The notes beneath the pieces were generated by a model. That model had not been told where the DNA came from and searched no databases. It saw only the letters and a list, made by a program, of their open reading frames with translations. Shown piece by piece: positions 46,551-57,834 of a DNA stretch of 64,000 bases. Both the position numbers and the translations under genes were made by a program. Source of the stretch: Riptortus pedestris (Eukaryota > Arthropoda > Insecta > Hemiptera > Alydidae); contig CM032233.1 in NCBI GenBank assembly GCA_019009955.1, forward strand, positions 90,943,501 to 91,007,500, given 5' to 3'. Within the stretch, counting starts at the first letter, position 1. The number at the start of each line of letters is the position of its first letter.

Positions 46551-47299
46551 CATTTTACCAACCTCATTCAGATCACAATAAAATGTCTACTTTCGAATAA
46601 TTTGTTCTCTTTTTCATCGTATTACGTTGGCCGCGGAAGTTGTTAGAGGTCAGAACTTTTGGCTCTCTAACAGTTCGTAATTTTTTTTCAAATTAAACTA
46701 TTAGGTACTTATCGGTGATTCGGAAGCCACCCATTTAAATATGAATATAAACAAACACTTTATTATTCAAAATAACACTTTTATCATTTATTTGAATAAC
46801 AAAAGTTAATTATAAATTAGATTTAGCCCAAGACTGAACGATGTCGTGGAGCAGCTTCATAAAGCGGTCGTCCCCGGCCGTCATCCAAGTAGAGTAATAA
46901 TAAAAGATCACCAAGTGGTGTTAACAAACGATCTCTCATTTTCTGGGGAAAAATGACTAAAATAACCTAGTCATATAAGATAACATGGGAGAGAGAGAAT
47001 TACTTTATTGAATAAAGTTATATACAGTTTGTGGGGCTACTCAATTACAATGATATGCTCATGCACTCAGCAACTGAAATCAATCCCTAGGACAATACCA
47101 ATACTAAGTACGTACATATTGTATCTAGTCAGATAAATAACTAAAATATTTTAACACTGTCAGAAACCTAAAAGGTGTATGTCGCTAGATATAAATTAAC
47201 AAACTCTATTATTAGAATAGACATGATCCGTCGATCTATAATAAGATCACTGGTCAAAGTTAAAGTTAAAATGTATGGTGGGAAATAATCCTTAAATTA
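46551..47299. other. No recognised feature
   Basis: AT-rich spacer. It includes a short GA run at 46989-47000. Confidence 0.4.
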
Positions 47300-47690
47300 T
47301 CAATAATTGATACCCTCGAGCAAGGTTTGAAGAACGTTTTTGTCTATTCCCACCTCGTCAAAAAAATTCTGGGTACGCCTGGGGGCCTTGTCTGAATATA
47401 ATTCCCATATGAATTTTCCTTTTCCTCGTAGATCTACTCCACTTGATGAGGGTCTTTGCTCTCGTGCCTTATCGTTGGGTCCAGGATATAGGCAAATTTA
47501 TAATTCTCCTTGAAGGCAATGATGTCCGCGTAGCTCGTTGACCCTGCATCATCGACAGCGTACACCTCTTCAAAGTTTGTGAAATTCTTTGCTTTCAGGA
47601 GCTCCATGATAGCATGCTTTACCCGGTGATGTCGCCTTCTGATCAGCAACATGTTATGTGGACAATTCCCGACCACTTTCGATCTCCTTG
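47300..47690 (-). pseudogene. R2-like LINE C-terminal remnant, frameshifted
   Basis: The minus-strand frame 47676-47434 reads GNCPHNMLLIRRRHHRVKH, which is the end of the CCHC-type finger of R2-type proteins. It continues with AVDDAGSTSYADIIAF and AYILDPTIRHES, the ADIxAF...DPTIR pattern of their restriction-like endonuclease. A frameshift near 47446 moves the frame to VDLRGKGKFIWELYSDKAP and GIDKNVLQTLLEGINY, ending at 47300. It differs in sequence from the other R2-like end (29696), so a second lineage is present. Confidence 0.65.
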
Positions 47691-48027
47691 CTACACCTAT
47701 ATATATATTTCGCCACTGTAGTGGTCGTAAGTTTTGTTTGATCGATATAGTGTTTTATGTAAGACTAAAGATCAAGTTCCTTAACGACTGAAATTATTAC
47801 AGAGCTAGAGAGGAATTTAGAAGGGAAAATTGGAAATTCTAAATTTATCCGTTATTGTGAGTCGGAATTAACAATTATGTCGAGCCACTCTAGTGGAAAA
47901 GGTAATTATCTATAAATGTGGTCCTGTTTCACTTTTTTTCTTTATCTTTAATATTAAGCAAGATATTTGCATTTCACAGCTTTCAACCTTAAACCACCAC
48001 TCCTACTCATTTCATAATTAGCTGATA

Positions 48028-48600
48028 AATGTTTGAATGCCATATTTCTAGCACTCACACACTCACGAGATGTCTACAGGAATTACTATATATTACAAAC
48101 AGATATGAATAAAGTAATAACTATCCATTGGATTCCAGGACATTCAGACAGCAAGGAAAATATTTTGGTTCGCAGGCATTCGAAATCAGTGACTGAACTT
48201 GTCGCATTACAGCACACTTTGCCATTCATTACCTTTATTGAAAAAGAGGTCAACATAAAATGGGAATTGGAATGGCGCCAGGCACAAACAACGTGGATTA
48301 AAAGACACTATTCGTGAATGGCTGTCAAGAAACCAGAACACTAGAAGAGGAGAAGTAGTTCTTGCTCGTTTTAGATTCACGGGCAACACACGCCCAGCTT
48401 ATGACTAGGACTGGATAACCAGTATGTTCACAGTTTAAAGCACAGCTAACTATAAAATACTTACTTACAGACTGTAGACTAATAACTGACAAGAACTTAC
48501 CTACCAACCTTCCAGTACCACTTCTCAAGAACAGCGCATACATTGCGACAATCATAAAACATCTCTAAGAGACACATATTTTCAACCAAATTTAATTGCG
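48028..48600 (+). pseudogene. LINE ORF2 remnant: RNase H end and zinc-knuckle region
   Basis: The plus frame 48033-48317 contains VITIHWIPGHSDSKEN, the HWxPGHxGxxGN motif near the C-terminus of the RNase H domain of I/R1/Jockey-group elements. After frameshifts the later frame reads PVCSQFKAQLTIKYLLTDC (48418-48480), matching the PxCxxC...LTIxHLLxxC zinc-knuckle end of such ORFs, and ends AYIATIIKHL at 48567. All upstream domains are absent. Confidence 0.6.
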
Positions 48601-49154
48601 CGCAAACACAATGAACTGTACATTTAAATAACTGCAGCTCCTATTACTATCCACTGGAGAAAACGTAACCGTGCTTTAAATTTACTACTACTGCAGATAT
48701 TTTAACATATGTTTTATAATAAGTTGGCTATTTTATTATTATAACGACAAAAAACATTGTCAATCGCTCAAATTGTGACACACCTAAATAAATTATTTCT
48801 ATCATAAACATCAAATCTTGTTTTCCAAGAACCTTTTAGTATGTGAGATACAAGCCACTATTTTCGTTTTGAGGCCATCAATAAAGATTATATTTTTGGG
48901 AGAGCCCATTATTTACCTTACTCAATATTTAAAAGATTCTTGAAATGCTTAAGATAACATTTGTTAATGGTTGTAATTGGACCGGGGGGAGGGGGTCAAA
49001 TAAATTGTAAAAATACCTCCGTTATCTTAAGTCGGATCATACTATTAAATATATACAATAAGTGTTGAACATCATTTATCGTTTCACAATTATTTTTTTA
49101 AACACTTATTCTGTCATTTGATTATTCAGAGAGTTAATGTTAGTTGTTCATCCT

Positions 49155-50105
49155 TTTCTTTTTTTTTCTTCATTTGTTTCATATTCACTAACATATAGTT
49201 ATTACAAGCAAATGATACGATAGAATACTAATAATTAATTGGCTTGATTACTGACTTGAGGTGGGAGTTGCCATTAACAATACCCACATTGGATTAACAT
49301 TGAGTTATACTATTGGTTTTTCATTACTCAAGAAGATCTCTTCGCCACTTCAGCTTTAGTCGTCTTGGGTGTTCCGGAATATGGGTGTAGGTGAGAGTGA
49401 TTTGACTAAAGGATTAGGATGGCCGGGAAGGAAAGAGTGCAGTTTCTGATACCGGGATTTTTCGAGGGCATGAACAAAAACAATGTTTAGGTCATTAGAA
49501 AGATTGGATACGTAAAATGGGGAATCTGTAATTTTGCGGAGTAATAGGGGTTTGAATTTTGTAGAAATTTGATGGTTTTATGGAACCCCAAAGATCAAAT
49601 TCGTATATCCATATTGGTCAGTGTACTCTTGTGTAAATCAGTAGTTTGTAATGCTGAGATAGCTTAGTCAGTTGGCCAGGTAGTCTTAGTAAATGTCTCT
49701 ACCGTCTATTCAAATCTTGTCATTGCAATGTGATATGAGAAATGCAAGTTGATCGCTTGTCTAACGTGAGTCCAAAATTCTTAATTTGTGATTTCTGACG
49801 AATTGTTGTGGTATTAAGTTTAATAATTGGAGGCCAAATGGAATGTCGGACATTAAACGTTTCTTGGCTTGATTTGCTGATTGACCTTAATCCTCCATTG
49901 AGTCAGCCAGGATTCTACAATAGCACAGTGTTCTTATCATTATCTCAGTATCATCTGTATACGTGAGAAGGGGTGTTTCAGAATGTTTTTCACTCATACT
50001 TTTAAGATTTTCAATTTTTCACAAATGTATCACTAACCCTCTGATGTCCGACATAAATTTGTGAAGTTGTGGTTACATGTGCTTCTTATTAGTGTAGAAA
50101 TAGAA
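49155..50105 (-). pseudogene. Jockey-like LINE reverse transcriptase remnant
   Basis: The minus strand from about 49965 gives LTYTDDTEI (variant of the YADD catalytic motif), then the thumb-region pattern LLLRKITDSPFYVSNLSNDL (about 49540) and a KLHSFLPGHPNPLVKSLSP end (about 49430). These are diagnostic of Jockey-group reverse transcriptases in insects. Many stops show that it is dead. A T-rich run at 49155-49172 is the poly(A) tail on this strand. It lies within a family A copy. Confidence 0.7.
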
Positions 50106-50190
50106 TATCAATATTAATGAGATCAACAGCTTACCAATGCAGCACGTGGGAAATCGTTTTAGTTAAGGGGCACATGCGTGCTTGACTTCG

Positions 50191-50730
50191 ATTTTTCATT
50201 TCCCTAATTCTTGAGTTCCGCCCAATATGCGAGGACGTCCGGCCACTGTGTGAGGACGGGCGGGAAATTCTCATTCCACTTTCGGGGAATTCTTACTCGT
50301 TCTATAATTGTTAATTAGTCGCAAAACGTACTAAATAAGTAGTAACCAGGACAAGTCAAGTGTCTTTGCTGCTTACGGGAACTTATCTATTTGTAACCTG
50401 GATCTTGTGAAATCTCTACGTTGTGTTCTTCAAATAATAGAAATATATTATATAATTTATAAATATAGGTCAGTATTCCAGAAAGGCGTGACCTCACCCT
50501 TTTTGATTTCATAATTTATTTCTATAAATAATGTCATATACTAACCCGCATTCCGAGTTGGACAAAGTTTAAATGGAAACTAAAACCTAACATGCCCAGC
50601 TTAATGTAAGTTTAGCTATTAGATACCTATATACTTTGTCGTCGTCGCCGTTTTAAATTAAATGAATAATTCAAACAGGGACCTTTTGAATTTAACTGAC
50701 CTCTGTGAATTTATTTAATATAGTGAAAAT
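50191..50730. other. No recognised feature
   Basis: Spacer of mixed composition with no repeat landmark. Confidence 0.4.
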
Positions 50731-50735
50731 TTACG

Positions 50736-50930
50736 CAGATTTTCCTTTAGAGAAATCAGTAATTGGGGCTGTGCCCAGGACTCGATTTTCTCGTAACCAT
50801 TCTTCAAATATACATCAAATCTACCTATGAAATTACAAAAATGAGGGATAAACTTAATGGCTTAATGAAAACTAAAGATGTGTACTTTAGGGAAACTCAT
50901 AGGGGCTAAATAGAAACCCTCCTCACCCCT
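50736..50930 (+). repeat. Family A head cut by a LINE end
   Basis: The decayed palindrome (CAGATTTTCCTTTAGAGAAA) and head (GACTCGATTTTCTCG, TACAAAAATGAGGG) are followed by a partial body, then by the LINE frame at 50933. Confidence 0.55.
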
Positions 50931-50932
50931 CC

Positions 50933-51694
50933 GTGCCTATCAAAACTATATGTTGTATTTATTTTAGAAATAACACACCAAACTATGCGGTTAGACTGGA
51001 AACTGGACGGAGCCACATAACAGTACAGGTGTTGAAAAAAATTCTTAATTTCTGTATAAAAATATTGTCAATCTCCGAAAATAGAATAGCAAGAAAGTGT
51101 TTCAGTAGATTAATAGCACTGGATGCCAGTAATCATGATACAAACTATAATTGGGTCTCACAAGTAAAAGCAATAGCAAATTTAAATAATGTGCAAGATT
51201 ATTTTACTGATATTTCGTGTAGAAAAAATGTCCTAGCAAATAAAAACAAAATTTTGGAACAAGCAACAAGTCACATATTATCCACCGACATCAATAGAGT
51301 ATACAGTACATCATACAATCCCTTTTATAGAAGTGTCTGTCATTATACCAGCCCGCAACCCGAAGAATATCTTAAATTCAAAGTGAATATGAAGAAAGTA
51401 AGATTAGTAAGTCAACTTAGAATTTCAAATACCGATTACTTGAAGCTGTATCACAATAAAAAAATGAAAGTAATTAAATCTGGAGAAATTTGTGAATGCT
51501 GCCAGGAATTTATAACGAACGGATTAAAACATTTATTATTGCAATGCTCGGAATACAGCTATTATAGAGAGCAATATTTGAAGAAGTTTATAGCCACAAG
51601 TGATGACTTAATGTCACTGGAAAATATCCTTCACATTGAGGACATTTATAAATTGAACATGATTTACTCATTCCTGTCAGCAGTATTCAACTAG
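50933..51694 (+). CDS. Non-LTR retrotransposon ORF2 C-terminus
   Basis: A 253-codon open frame that begins inside a protein, so the Met is not its real start. The region after the reverse transcriptase is recognisable: NNTPNYAVRLETGR and a NRIARKCFSRL segment at the start, a long variable middle, then the zinc-knuckle end CECCQEFITNGLKHLLLQC (residues about 188-206) before the last helix. The finger is C-x-C/C...H...C. The order matches other LINE C-termini (see 57835-58083). There is no RNase H. The open frame suggests a fairly young insertion. Confidence 0.75.
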   Translation: MPIKTICCIYFRNNTPNYAVRLETGRSHITVQVLKKILNFCIKILSISENRIARKCFSRLIALDASNHDTNYNWVSQVKAIANLNNVQDYFTDISCRKNVLANKNKILEQATSHILSTDINRVYSTSYNPFYRSVCHYTSPQPEEYLKFKVNMKKVRLVSQLRISNTDYLKLYHNKKMKVIKSGEICECCQEFITNGLKHLLLQCSEYSYYREQYLKKFIATSDDLMSLENILHIEDIYKLNMIYSFLSAVFN

Positions 51695-52074
51695 GCAACG
51701 ACATAGTTTATACCATTATCTTGAAAATTAAACCCTATAATTTAGAAATGTCCAACGAAGTCAATGAATGCGTCACAGTAAACAAATGAACAAAAGTAAA
51801 TATGTATATGTTGAATAGTACTAATCAGATTAAATTATAAAGAATTTTAGAAGTTTAAGTACCTGAAAACATTTAATAAAAAAAAAAAAAAAAGTGTAAA
51901 ATGTATTATTTTATTGTAGTAGGTTAATATTATGTCATTAGTTCTTCATATATATATATATATATATATATACTTTTTGTAAAATACTTGTAAGATTACT
52001 AACACTAAATGGGCCACACTCAGGCTAAAATATGTACATAGTAGCCAATAAAATCTATCTATCTATCACTTCGT
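51695..52074 (+). mobile_element. LINE 3' untranslated region and (ATCT)n tail
   Basis: AT-rich trailer ending AATAAAATCTATCTATCTAT at 52049-52066. The tetranucleotide tail matches that of the LINE end at 58719-58734, consistent with one LINE clade using microsatellite-like 3' tails. A TA run lies at 51948-51971. Confidence 0.65.
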
Positions 52075-52260
52075 AAGTTATTTGCTTAATGTGGCATGGG
52101 TAGGAATAGGAGGTTCACTGGGTGAGAGGAAAACTGAGAAAATATCTTTAATATTAAAATTTAAGATTTTTCTATCCGATTCATAATAAGGGAGACACTT
52201 GTTATATGAAACAATTTAATTTCGCTTTTGATAAGGATCATACAACCACTAAGGCAACTA

Positions 52261-52265
<5 letters not shown>
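52075..52265 (-). repeat. Family A body fragment
   Basis: Read on the minus strand: GATCCTTATCAAAAGC, TGAATCGGATAG, AATATTAAAGATATTT. The G-run and module parts are largely deleted. Its TA tract (52264-52316) leads into the hairpin element; the matching head is at 53632-53700. Confidence 0.5.
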
Positions 52266-52318
<53 letters not shown>

Positions 52319-52319
52319 A

Positions 52320-52549
52320 GTTGTTAATGTTTTTTGGAGTTTTGGTTAATGTTGGTGAAAAAATCTTAGTTTATGCCAATATTTCGAGAATATTCCTAAT
52401 GTAACCAGAAGTGCAACACATAATGTGCAGTAGTTTTTAAGTATCTTTAGTCTTGCCATGAAGAAGAGAAAATAAATATTCTCGAAATATTAGCATAAAC
52501 TAAGATTTGTTCACCAACATTGACCAAAACTCGAAAAAACATTAACAAC
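52320..52549. mobile_element. Fold-back element with 75-bp arms
   Basis: Arms 52320-52394 and 52475-52549 match with about four mismatches around an 80-bp centre. A hammerhead-like order (CATGAAGA, A, GAGAA...TTCTC, GAAA; first C-T changed) spans 52458-52487. A partial relative lies at 6521-6670. It sits between two TA tracts of a family A copy. Confidence 0.75.
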
Positions 52550-52604
52550 ACAATATATAAATATAAATATAACCTAAATATGTTGAGGTCGAAAACATCA
52601 ACAC

Positions 52605-52645
<41 letters not shown>

Positions 52646-52646
<1 letters not shown>

Positions 52647-53613
52647 TAGCTCAGATACCCGGCTTCGCCCGGGACTTGATTTGAGGCTGAATGGTAATGG
52701 TAATTTTTTGGCAAGGCTTTACTTTGGACAATATTTAGACATTTACTTGTCCCAGTGTTTAGGGTTAATACCCGTTGTTGGCATTCGTTAATAATAAAAT
52801 TAACATTATCTATTAACATAGATTTGAATTAATTTTTCCAGGTGAGGTACCTCATAGTTCAAATTGGAATGAATTGTTTAGCATGTCAATATTTCTACGC
52901 AAATTACTTGCTCCACAGATTGTTCCTGGAGAAATGTCTAAAACAAAAGTTAATCTAAATAACAAGCAAACAACTTTTGTTATGTGCATGTTTGTCGAAA
53001 AACAAATATACAATGAAATATCGCGAATTTTTATTTCAGGCCTCCCTTATAACCCCCACTCCCGTTCTAACCTAAAAATTTTAATATAGCTTATAATCAT
53101 GGAAGAATTAATGCTAATTGACATACCGAGTTTCTTTAAGTTCGGTTTAATCGTTAGCGCCCAATGAAATAGTTGACTCCCGCTTTAGTTTATAGTGTAT
53201 ATCTCGTTTATACTTTGTTAATAAACAAAAATGAATATTACAAAAGTTACTCTAAATAACAAAATAAACAACTTTTGTCATGTGCATATTTGCCGAAAAA
53301 CGAATAGAAAACGAAATACCGCTATTTTCAAATTCAGACCTCCCTTATAACCCCCACTCCTGTTCGTCTCATAGGATATTAATATAGCCTAAAGTCTTAG
53401 TTGGGTTAGGAGTAATATACATACCAAGTTTCATAAAATTCGGTTCAGCCGTTTGTGCGTGAAAAGGTAACAAACAAACAAACAAATAAACAAACAGACA
53501 CGAAAGAAACAAAATGCAGTTATGGTGTCTATGACATGTAAAACGAAAAGACATCGTGAAATTTCGCGGAAAAAATCAATGTACAGACAGAGGTTACAAT
53601 TTTATATATATAT
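52646..53613 (-). mobile_element. Helitron-like element 4
   Basis: The left end is CTAG (52646-52649), 8 nt from a CCCGG/CCGGG hairpin; on the minus strand this is the Helitron order of hairpin, short spacer and CTAG before a T. The inner sequence carries TTCATAAAATTCGGTTCAGC and AACCCCCACTCCTG as in the others. The TC end is lost in a TA run near 53602-53613. It is inserted in the TA tract of a family A copy. Confidence 0.65.
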
Positions 53614-53631
53614 ACTTACATATGTAAAAAT

Positions 53632-53700
53632 AAATAGACCTCATTTTCGTCCTCTTCTTACGATTCCCATACTATTTCTACGAACGTTACTATTTATCAT
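53632..53700 (-). repeat. Family A head fragment
   Basis: TAGACCTCATTTTCGTCCTC after a TA run is the inner end of a minus-strand head. It closes the copy begun at 52075. Confidence 0.5.
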
Positions 53701-53999
53701 ATATAATGATGACCCAATCTAATATTTAACGAAAACAATCTCTGCATTAGCTATCCTTAATTATGATGATGAGTACTTTAATTACAAAGATCCGTCACTC
53801 AAGGGCTACGAAAATTAAAGAGATTTTCCGCATGTTGGAATGAGTCTTTGATGATTTCAAATTCTATTCTGTATGAGTAGAATTGGGGGGTTTACTGACT
53901 GAAGAAATAAATAGAAATTGAAATGTTATTTGGACTTGAGATGTTCAGTGAGTGAGGTACTTAAAGAGAAAACCAATGAGTGGAAGTAAGTAGAAAAAT

Positions 54000-55072
54000 A
54001 CCGTTAATATCCGAGTCAGAGAAAACATTTAGGAGATAACGGTTGTAGGAAATGAAATTCCAGGAACATTGGTTAAATAAAATGTCTTAATCCTATAGTA
54101 ACCGAGATATTTCAATTATTTAAGGTAGAGAAAGTATGTATTTAGCAAAATTTATAGGCCAGTACGTTTGCAATAAAATTCGTTCAGTACAATCCAACTT
54201 ATATTAACGGAGATACTTCAAATATTCAAAAGTGCACCTTTAACCCCCACCCCTCCCTTTCTACCACTGGTCCGATATAAACCATTAACGGCTTGATCTC
54301 TAGTTTTATATAAAATGCAGAAATTTGCACACTTCTCACAGGAAATAAACAAAATACTGAAATATATCTGAATATAAGATATTAATTTGATTAAAAACTA
54401 TTTACTATATCTAGTACTATAATTTATAATGAATCAAAATAATTTTTATCTCAATCAATCAAATTTAAGTAGTCCAAAAACTTAAGACGGGAGGGGGATT
54501 ACCAGAACATATTTGCATGTATCTCGTATAATAAAGGCATCTTGAAAACAATATTTGGCATTTAAGCTTCTTGGTTAATTACATAAACGAGCATTGTTTA
54601 TGTAATATGAGTAGAAGTGGAGGTCTGCTGAATGCTGAAAACTGAAAAATGCAAATATCTCGGTTAATATTCAAGATAGCGAATAAATGTATATAACAAT
54701 ATTTATAGTACATTTAATTTTCTATAAGGCTGATTTTATACTATTTTTAGATCAGGCGTATAGTCACGGAGATATTTCGAATTTTCTACCACTAAACCCC
54801 CCCCCCCTCCCTCGTCAGATTTCAGTTAACGAACTTTATCGTTCTTTTTACATAAAACTATCGAGTTTGGTAACGATGAAACAATAATGGCGACCGCTAG
54901 AGCGGTAGCAGACCTTATATATATATATATATAGATATATATATATATATAATTTTGAACGGACCTCATTTTCGTCATCTCCTAGGTAGGATCGATGGAC
55001 ATTTGAAGAATAATTTTGAAAATCGCCTTATGAGACCTTAACACCTGATTTCCCTTAAGGAAAATCTGCTAA
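54000..55072 (-). repeat. Family A copy, long and second-body type
   Basis: A worn second body at 54000-54330 (GGAGATACTTCAAATATTC, CTGGTCCGATATAAACC) is followed by the long module, main body (54640-54890), (TA)n at 54916-54950, head and an almost perfect palindrome (TGATTTCCCTTAAGGAAAAT). The usual 3' end is missing at the left. Confidence 0.8.
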
Positions 55073-55087
55073 TTGTAACCGTTAAAA

Positions 55088-55090
55088 GAC

Positions 55091-55181
<91 letters not shown>
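55088..55181. repeat. (CA)n(TA)n compound microsatellite
   Basis: CA repeats at 55089-55130 followed by TA repeats. They are followed by another family A head fragment (55183-55235: GGACCTGATTATTGTCATCT), so this is the slot of a second, mostly lost copy. Confidence 0.9.
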
Positions 55182-55184
<3 letters not shown>

Positions 55185-55305
55185 ACCTGATTATTGTCAT
55201 CTCCTTGGTTGAATCGCTGTAAATTTGAAGAATTTTTTTTTTTTTAAATCTATTAAAAAGTGCTGCATAAACTTACAGGATGCGTCCGTCACTATTAAAA
55301 ATATT

Positions 55306-55352
55306 ATCTGATTGATTAATGGTAAATTGCCTTTACCATTAATCAATCAGAT
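55306..55352. repeat. Perfect 21-bp hairpin
   Basis: Arms 55306-55326 and 55332-55352 are exact inverted repeats around TTGCC. They lie just after a piece of family A 3' end (GGATGCGTCCGTCACTATT). They would form a 21-bp stem in RNA or single-stranded DNA. Confidence 0.85.
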
Positions 55353-55440
55353 TTAGATTGAAGATTTCAGCAACCGCTGCGATGTCTATGAGCAAAGAAA
55401 CCGCCCCCTCGGACTTACGGTTGTCAAAAACATCAAAGAC

Positions 55441-55950
55441 CAAGGCCCGGGATTCCCAAAATTATCGATATCGACCACTTTAGGTCGAAATCGGTTTCGG
55501 GTAGAGGTCGACATAAAAGAAAAATAATTTTGGAGGTCACCTCGTAGACCCCTAAAGATCGACACACATTAATTAACACAACCTAGTTGTGTCTTTGCTA
55601 GATTGGCAGAAAGTCACCAGGTTCATCCACCACACTTATATTTTTTATCTTTACATTGCGATTGAAATGCTTTTTTTTTTCGAAAAATAACTACCTACTT
55701 AAGTATTTTCACGTAATTTGTATTATTAATTACACTTGATATTTATTACATTTTTCTGAGAATATTATGTCAAGTTAACTCACAAAGTTTTTAAATTGCT
55801 AAGTAAATTGTATCAATTGGAGGAAAAAAAAAACTAGAGATAGTATTTTTAAAGTAATCTGGCTAGGGTGGGGGGAGGTCTGAGGTATTAGTTCATTTTG
55901 GAAAAGGGGTCCCTTGCCCAAAGTACAATAGTTTAGGAATCTCTGGCCTG
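55441..55950. mobile_element. Possible hAT-like non-autonomous element
   Basis: Left end CAAGGCCCGGGATTCCCAAA and right end read inward CAGGCCAGAGATTCCTAAAC align as imperfect terminal inverted repeats of about 25-30 bp, with the CAG...GATTCCCAAA flavour common in hAT elements. I found no convincing 8-bp target duplication, so this remains tentative. Confidence 0.4.
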
Positions 55951-56738
55951 AGCCACATGAAATAGCTTCGTGTGAATCGTCGGAAATCCTTTTGCATCCA
56001 ACTGAATTGTGTTAAAAAATATATTTTATAGTCGTTGATTTTAATCTTTTATATATTGAGACGACTTAAACACTCACACTTTAATATTTAGCTTAGAAAC
56101 TTGACAGGGAGGTTAACATTTATTAGAACAATGAGATATTCGCGAGAACACATTTTACGAAAATAATATAATAATTATTATATCAGGTAAGACATCAAGC
56201 AAACTCCTAACATAAATATGAATATTATAGGAAAGGGAAGTCATTTTCGTGGCTGAAACTCTTTTATGGAACACCGAAATGTATTAAACCTATATAGAAA
56301 TATTTCAGGTATAAAATTTAATTAAGAAACTTCATGTCTAAAGGATACTTTTATAAGAAAAATGAATGTAATCAAAAATAATAAGCTTCCGTTGGCTTTT
56401 GAGTCAATGACTTTCATAGAAATAGAACACAAATATCTTTGAGGTGAGTTAATTGGCCGAAAAATAATGATTGCCTTTATTGTATCTTTAGGGTTGGGAT
56501 TTCCCATCGAGTAGACTACATTAAAAAAAAGAAACTATAAATTTAGAGCTTACTAAGGGATAACTTAATTAATATAAAAACTGATGAGCAGTGCAAAGCA
56601 AGAAATTTTGTTTTCTGATATTTTTAAAACTTTTTCAGCAGTTATTGAAATAAATTTAAATATGCTAATACGTTACTTGTGCAGCTAATCGGATTATACT
56701 TAACATTATGGTTTCGATAGTCGTTCTGCTAGTACTAT
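55951..56738. other. No recognised feature
   Basis: AT-rich spacer with short frames only. Confidence 0.4.
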
Positions 56739-57410
56739 AAAAGTCCGTCACGGAGGGGCTGCGTAAACTAAGTAGATTTCCCATGTGAAGTTTTGCAATA
56801 GAGAAATCTACATACTGGTAACACCATACCGCCGTGATTAAATACAAACGGTAATGAGAAATCTTTCAGTTAATTAAAATAAATTCCCAACTGAAACGGC
56901 TTCTGAATTGTAAGAATAATTTATATTTTAATAACTCAAATTTTAGTAGTCCAAGAACTAAAGAAGGGGGGGCGGATGAACAGGACGTATTTGCATAAAT
57001 CTCACAAAGTAACGAAGGTAAGGTAAGGTTAGAAACGACAGGTAAGGTTAGAAGAAGCTTCCACCTGAGCCGAGTAGTGACGGAAATGGCCGAACTAATC
57101 CGAACTATACCCGACCATAGACTTCATAAAAATGCAAATATCTCGGTTAATATTCCAGATAGAGAATAAATGTATATTACAATATTTATAGTAAATTTAA
57201 TGTGCAATAAGATTGGTTCCCTACAATTTTTCGATCCGATGCATAATAACGGAGATATTTTGAATTTTCGAAAATCCCCCCTCTAAACCCCCCCTCCCTC
57301 TAGTCCGATTTCAGCCATTAACGAACTTGATCTGTGTTTGTACATACCACGGGTAAATATCGAGAATCGTACCGATCCAACAAAAATTGCCACCGCTAGA
57401 GCGTTGACAG

Positions 57411-57492
<82 letters not shown>

Positions 57493-57612
57493 GAACGGAC
57501 CTCATTTACAATTTAAACAAAATTAAAAAATAAAGCATTATCACCAAGACATTGGCAATTAGGAGGCTGACCATACAGGTAACCTCAGAAACAGCTGATT
57601 TTGTTTGTTTGT

Positions 57613-57670
<58 letters not shown>

Positions 57671-57784
57671 AACGAACCTCATTTTCGTCATCTCCTTGGT
57701 AGGATTGATGTTTGAAGAAATTTTTCGAAAATCGCGTCATGAGTACGACCTCAATAGCCGATTTCCCTTAAGGGAAATCTGCTA
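56739..57784 (-). repeat. Family A complete copy with two microsatellite slots
   Basis: 3' end at 56739-56790 (AAAAGTCCGTCACGGAGGGG), a shortened long module, a GC-richer module (GGCCGAACTAATCCGAACT), body, (TA)n at 57417-57487, the start of a head (TTTTGAACGGACCTCATTT), about 120 bp of foreign sequence, a second (TA)n at 57617-57668, then a full head with the perfect palindrome near 57760-57779. Confidence 0.85.
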
Positions 57785-57834
57785 ATAGGCTTAATACTAA
57801 AATGATTTCCTATTTGTGTGAGACTGTCATTGAG

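Larger units (their letters stand above)
47697..50190 (+). repeat. Family A copy split by two LINE pieces
   Basis: The body start at 47697-48027 (CTGTAGTGGTCGTAAGTTTT to AGCTGATAAATG) is followed by an RNase H LINE end, then the second-body segment at 48800-49150 (CAAATCTTGTTTTCCAAG to AAGTCGGATCAT), a Jockey-like LINE on the minus strand, and finally a worn family 3' end at 50142-50190 (GCACGTGGGAAATCG). The remaining blocks stay in family order, so both LINEs are later insertions. Confidence 0.6.

Noticed and set aside
50933..51694. A host gene at the 253-codon frame
   Set aside because: Its order of motifs, C-terminal finger, AT-rich trailer and (ATCT)n tail are those of a LINE ORF2 end.
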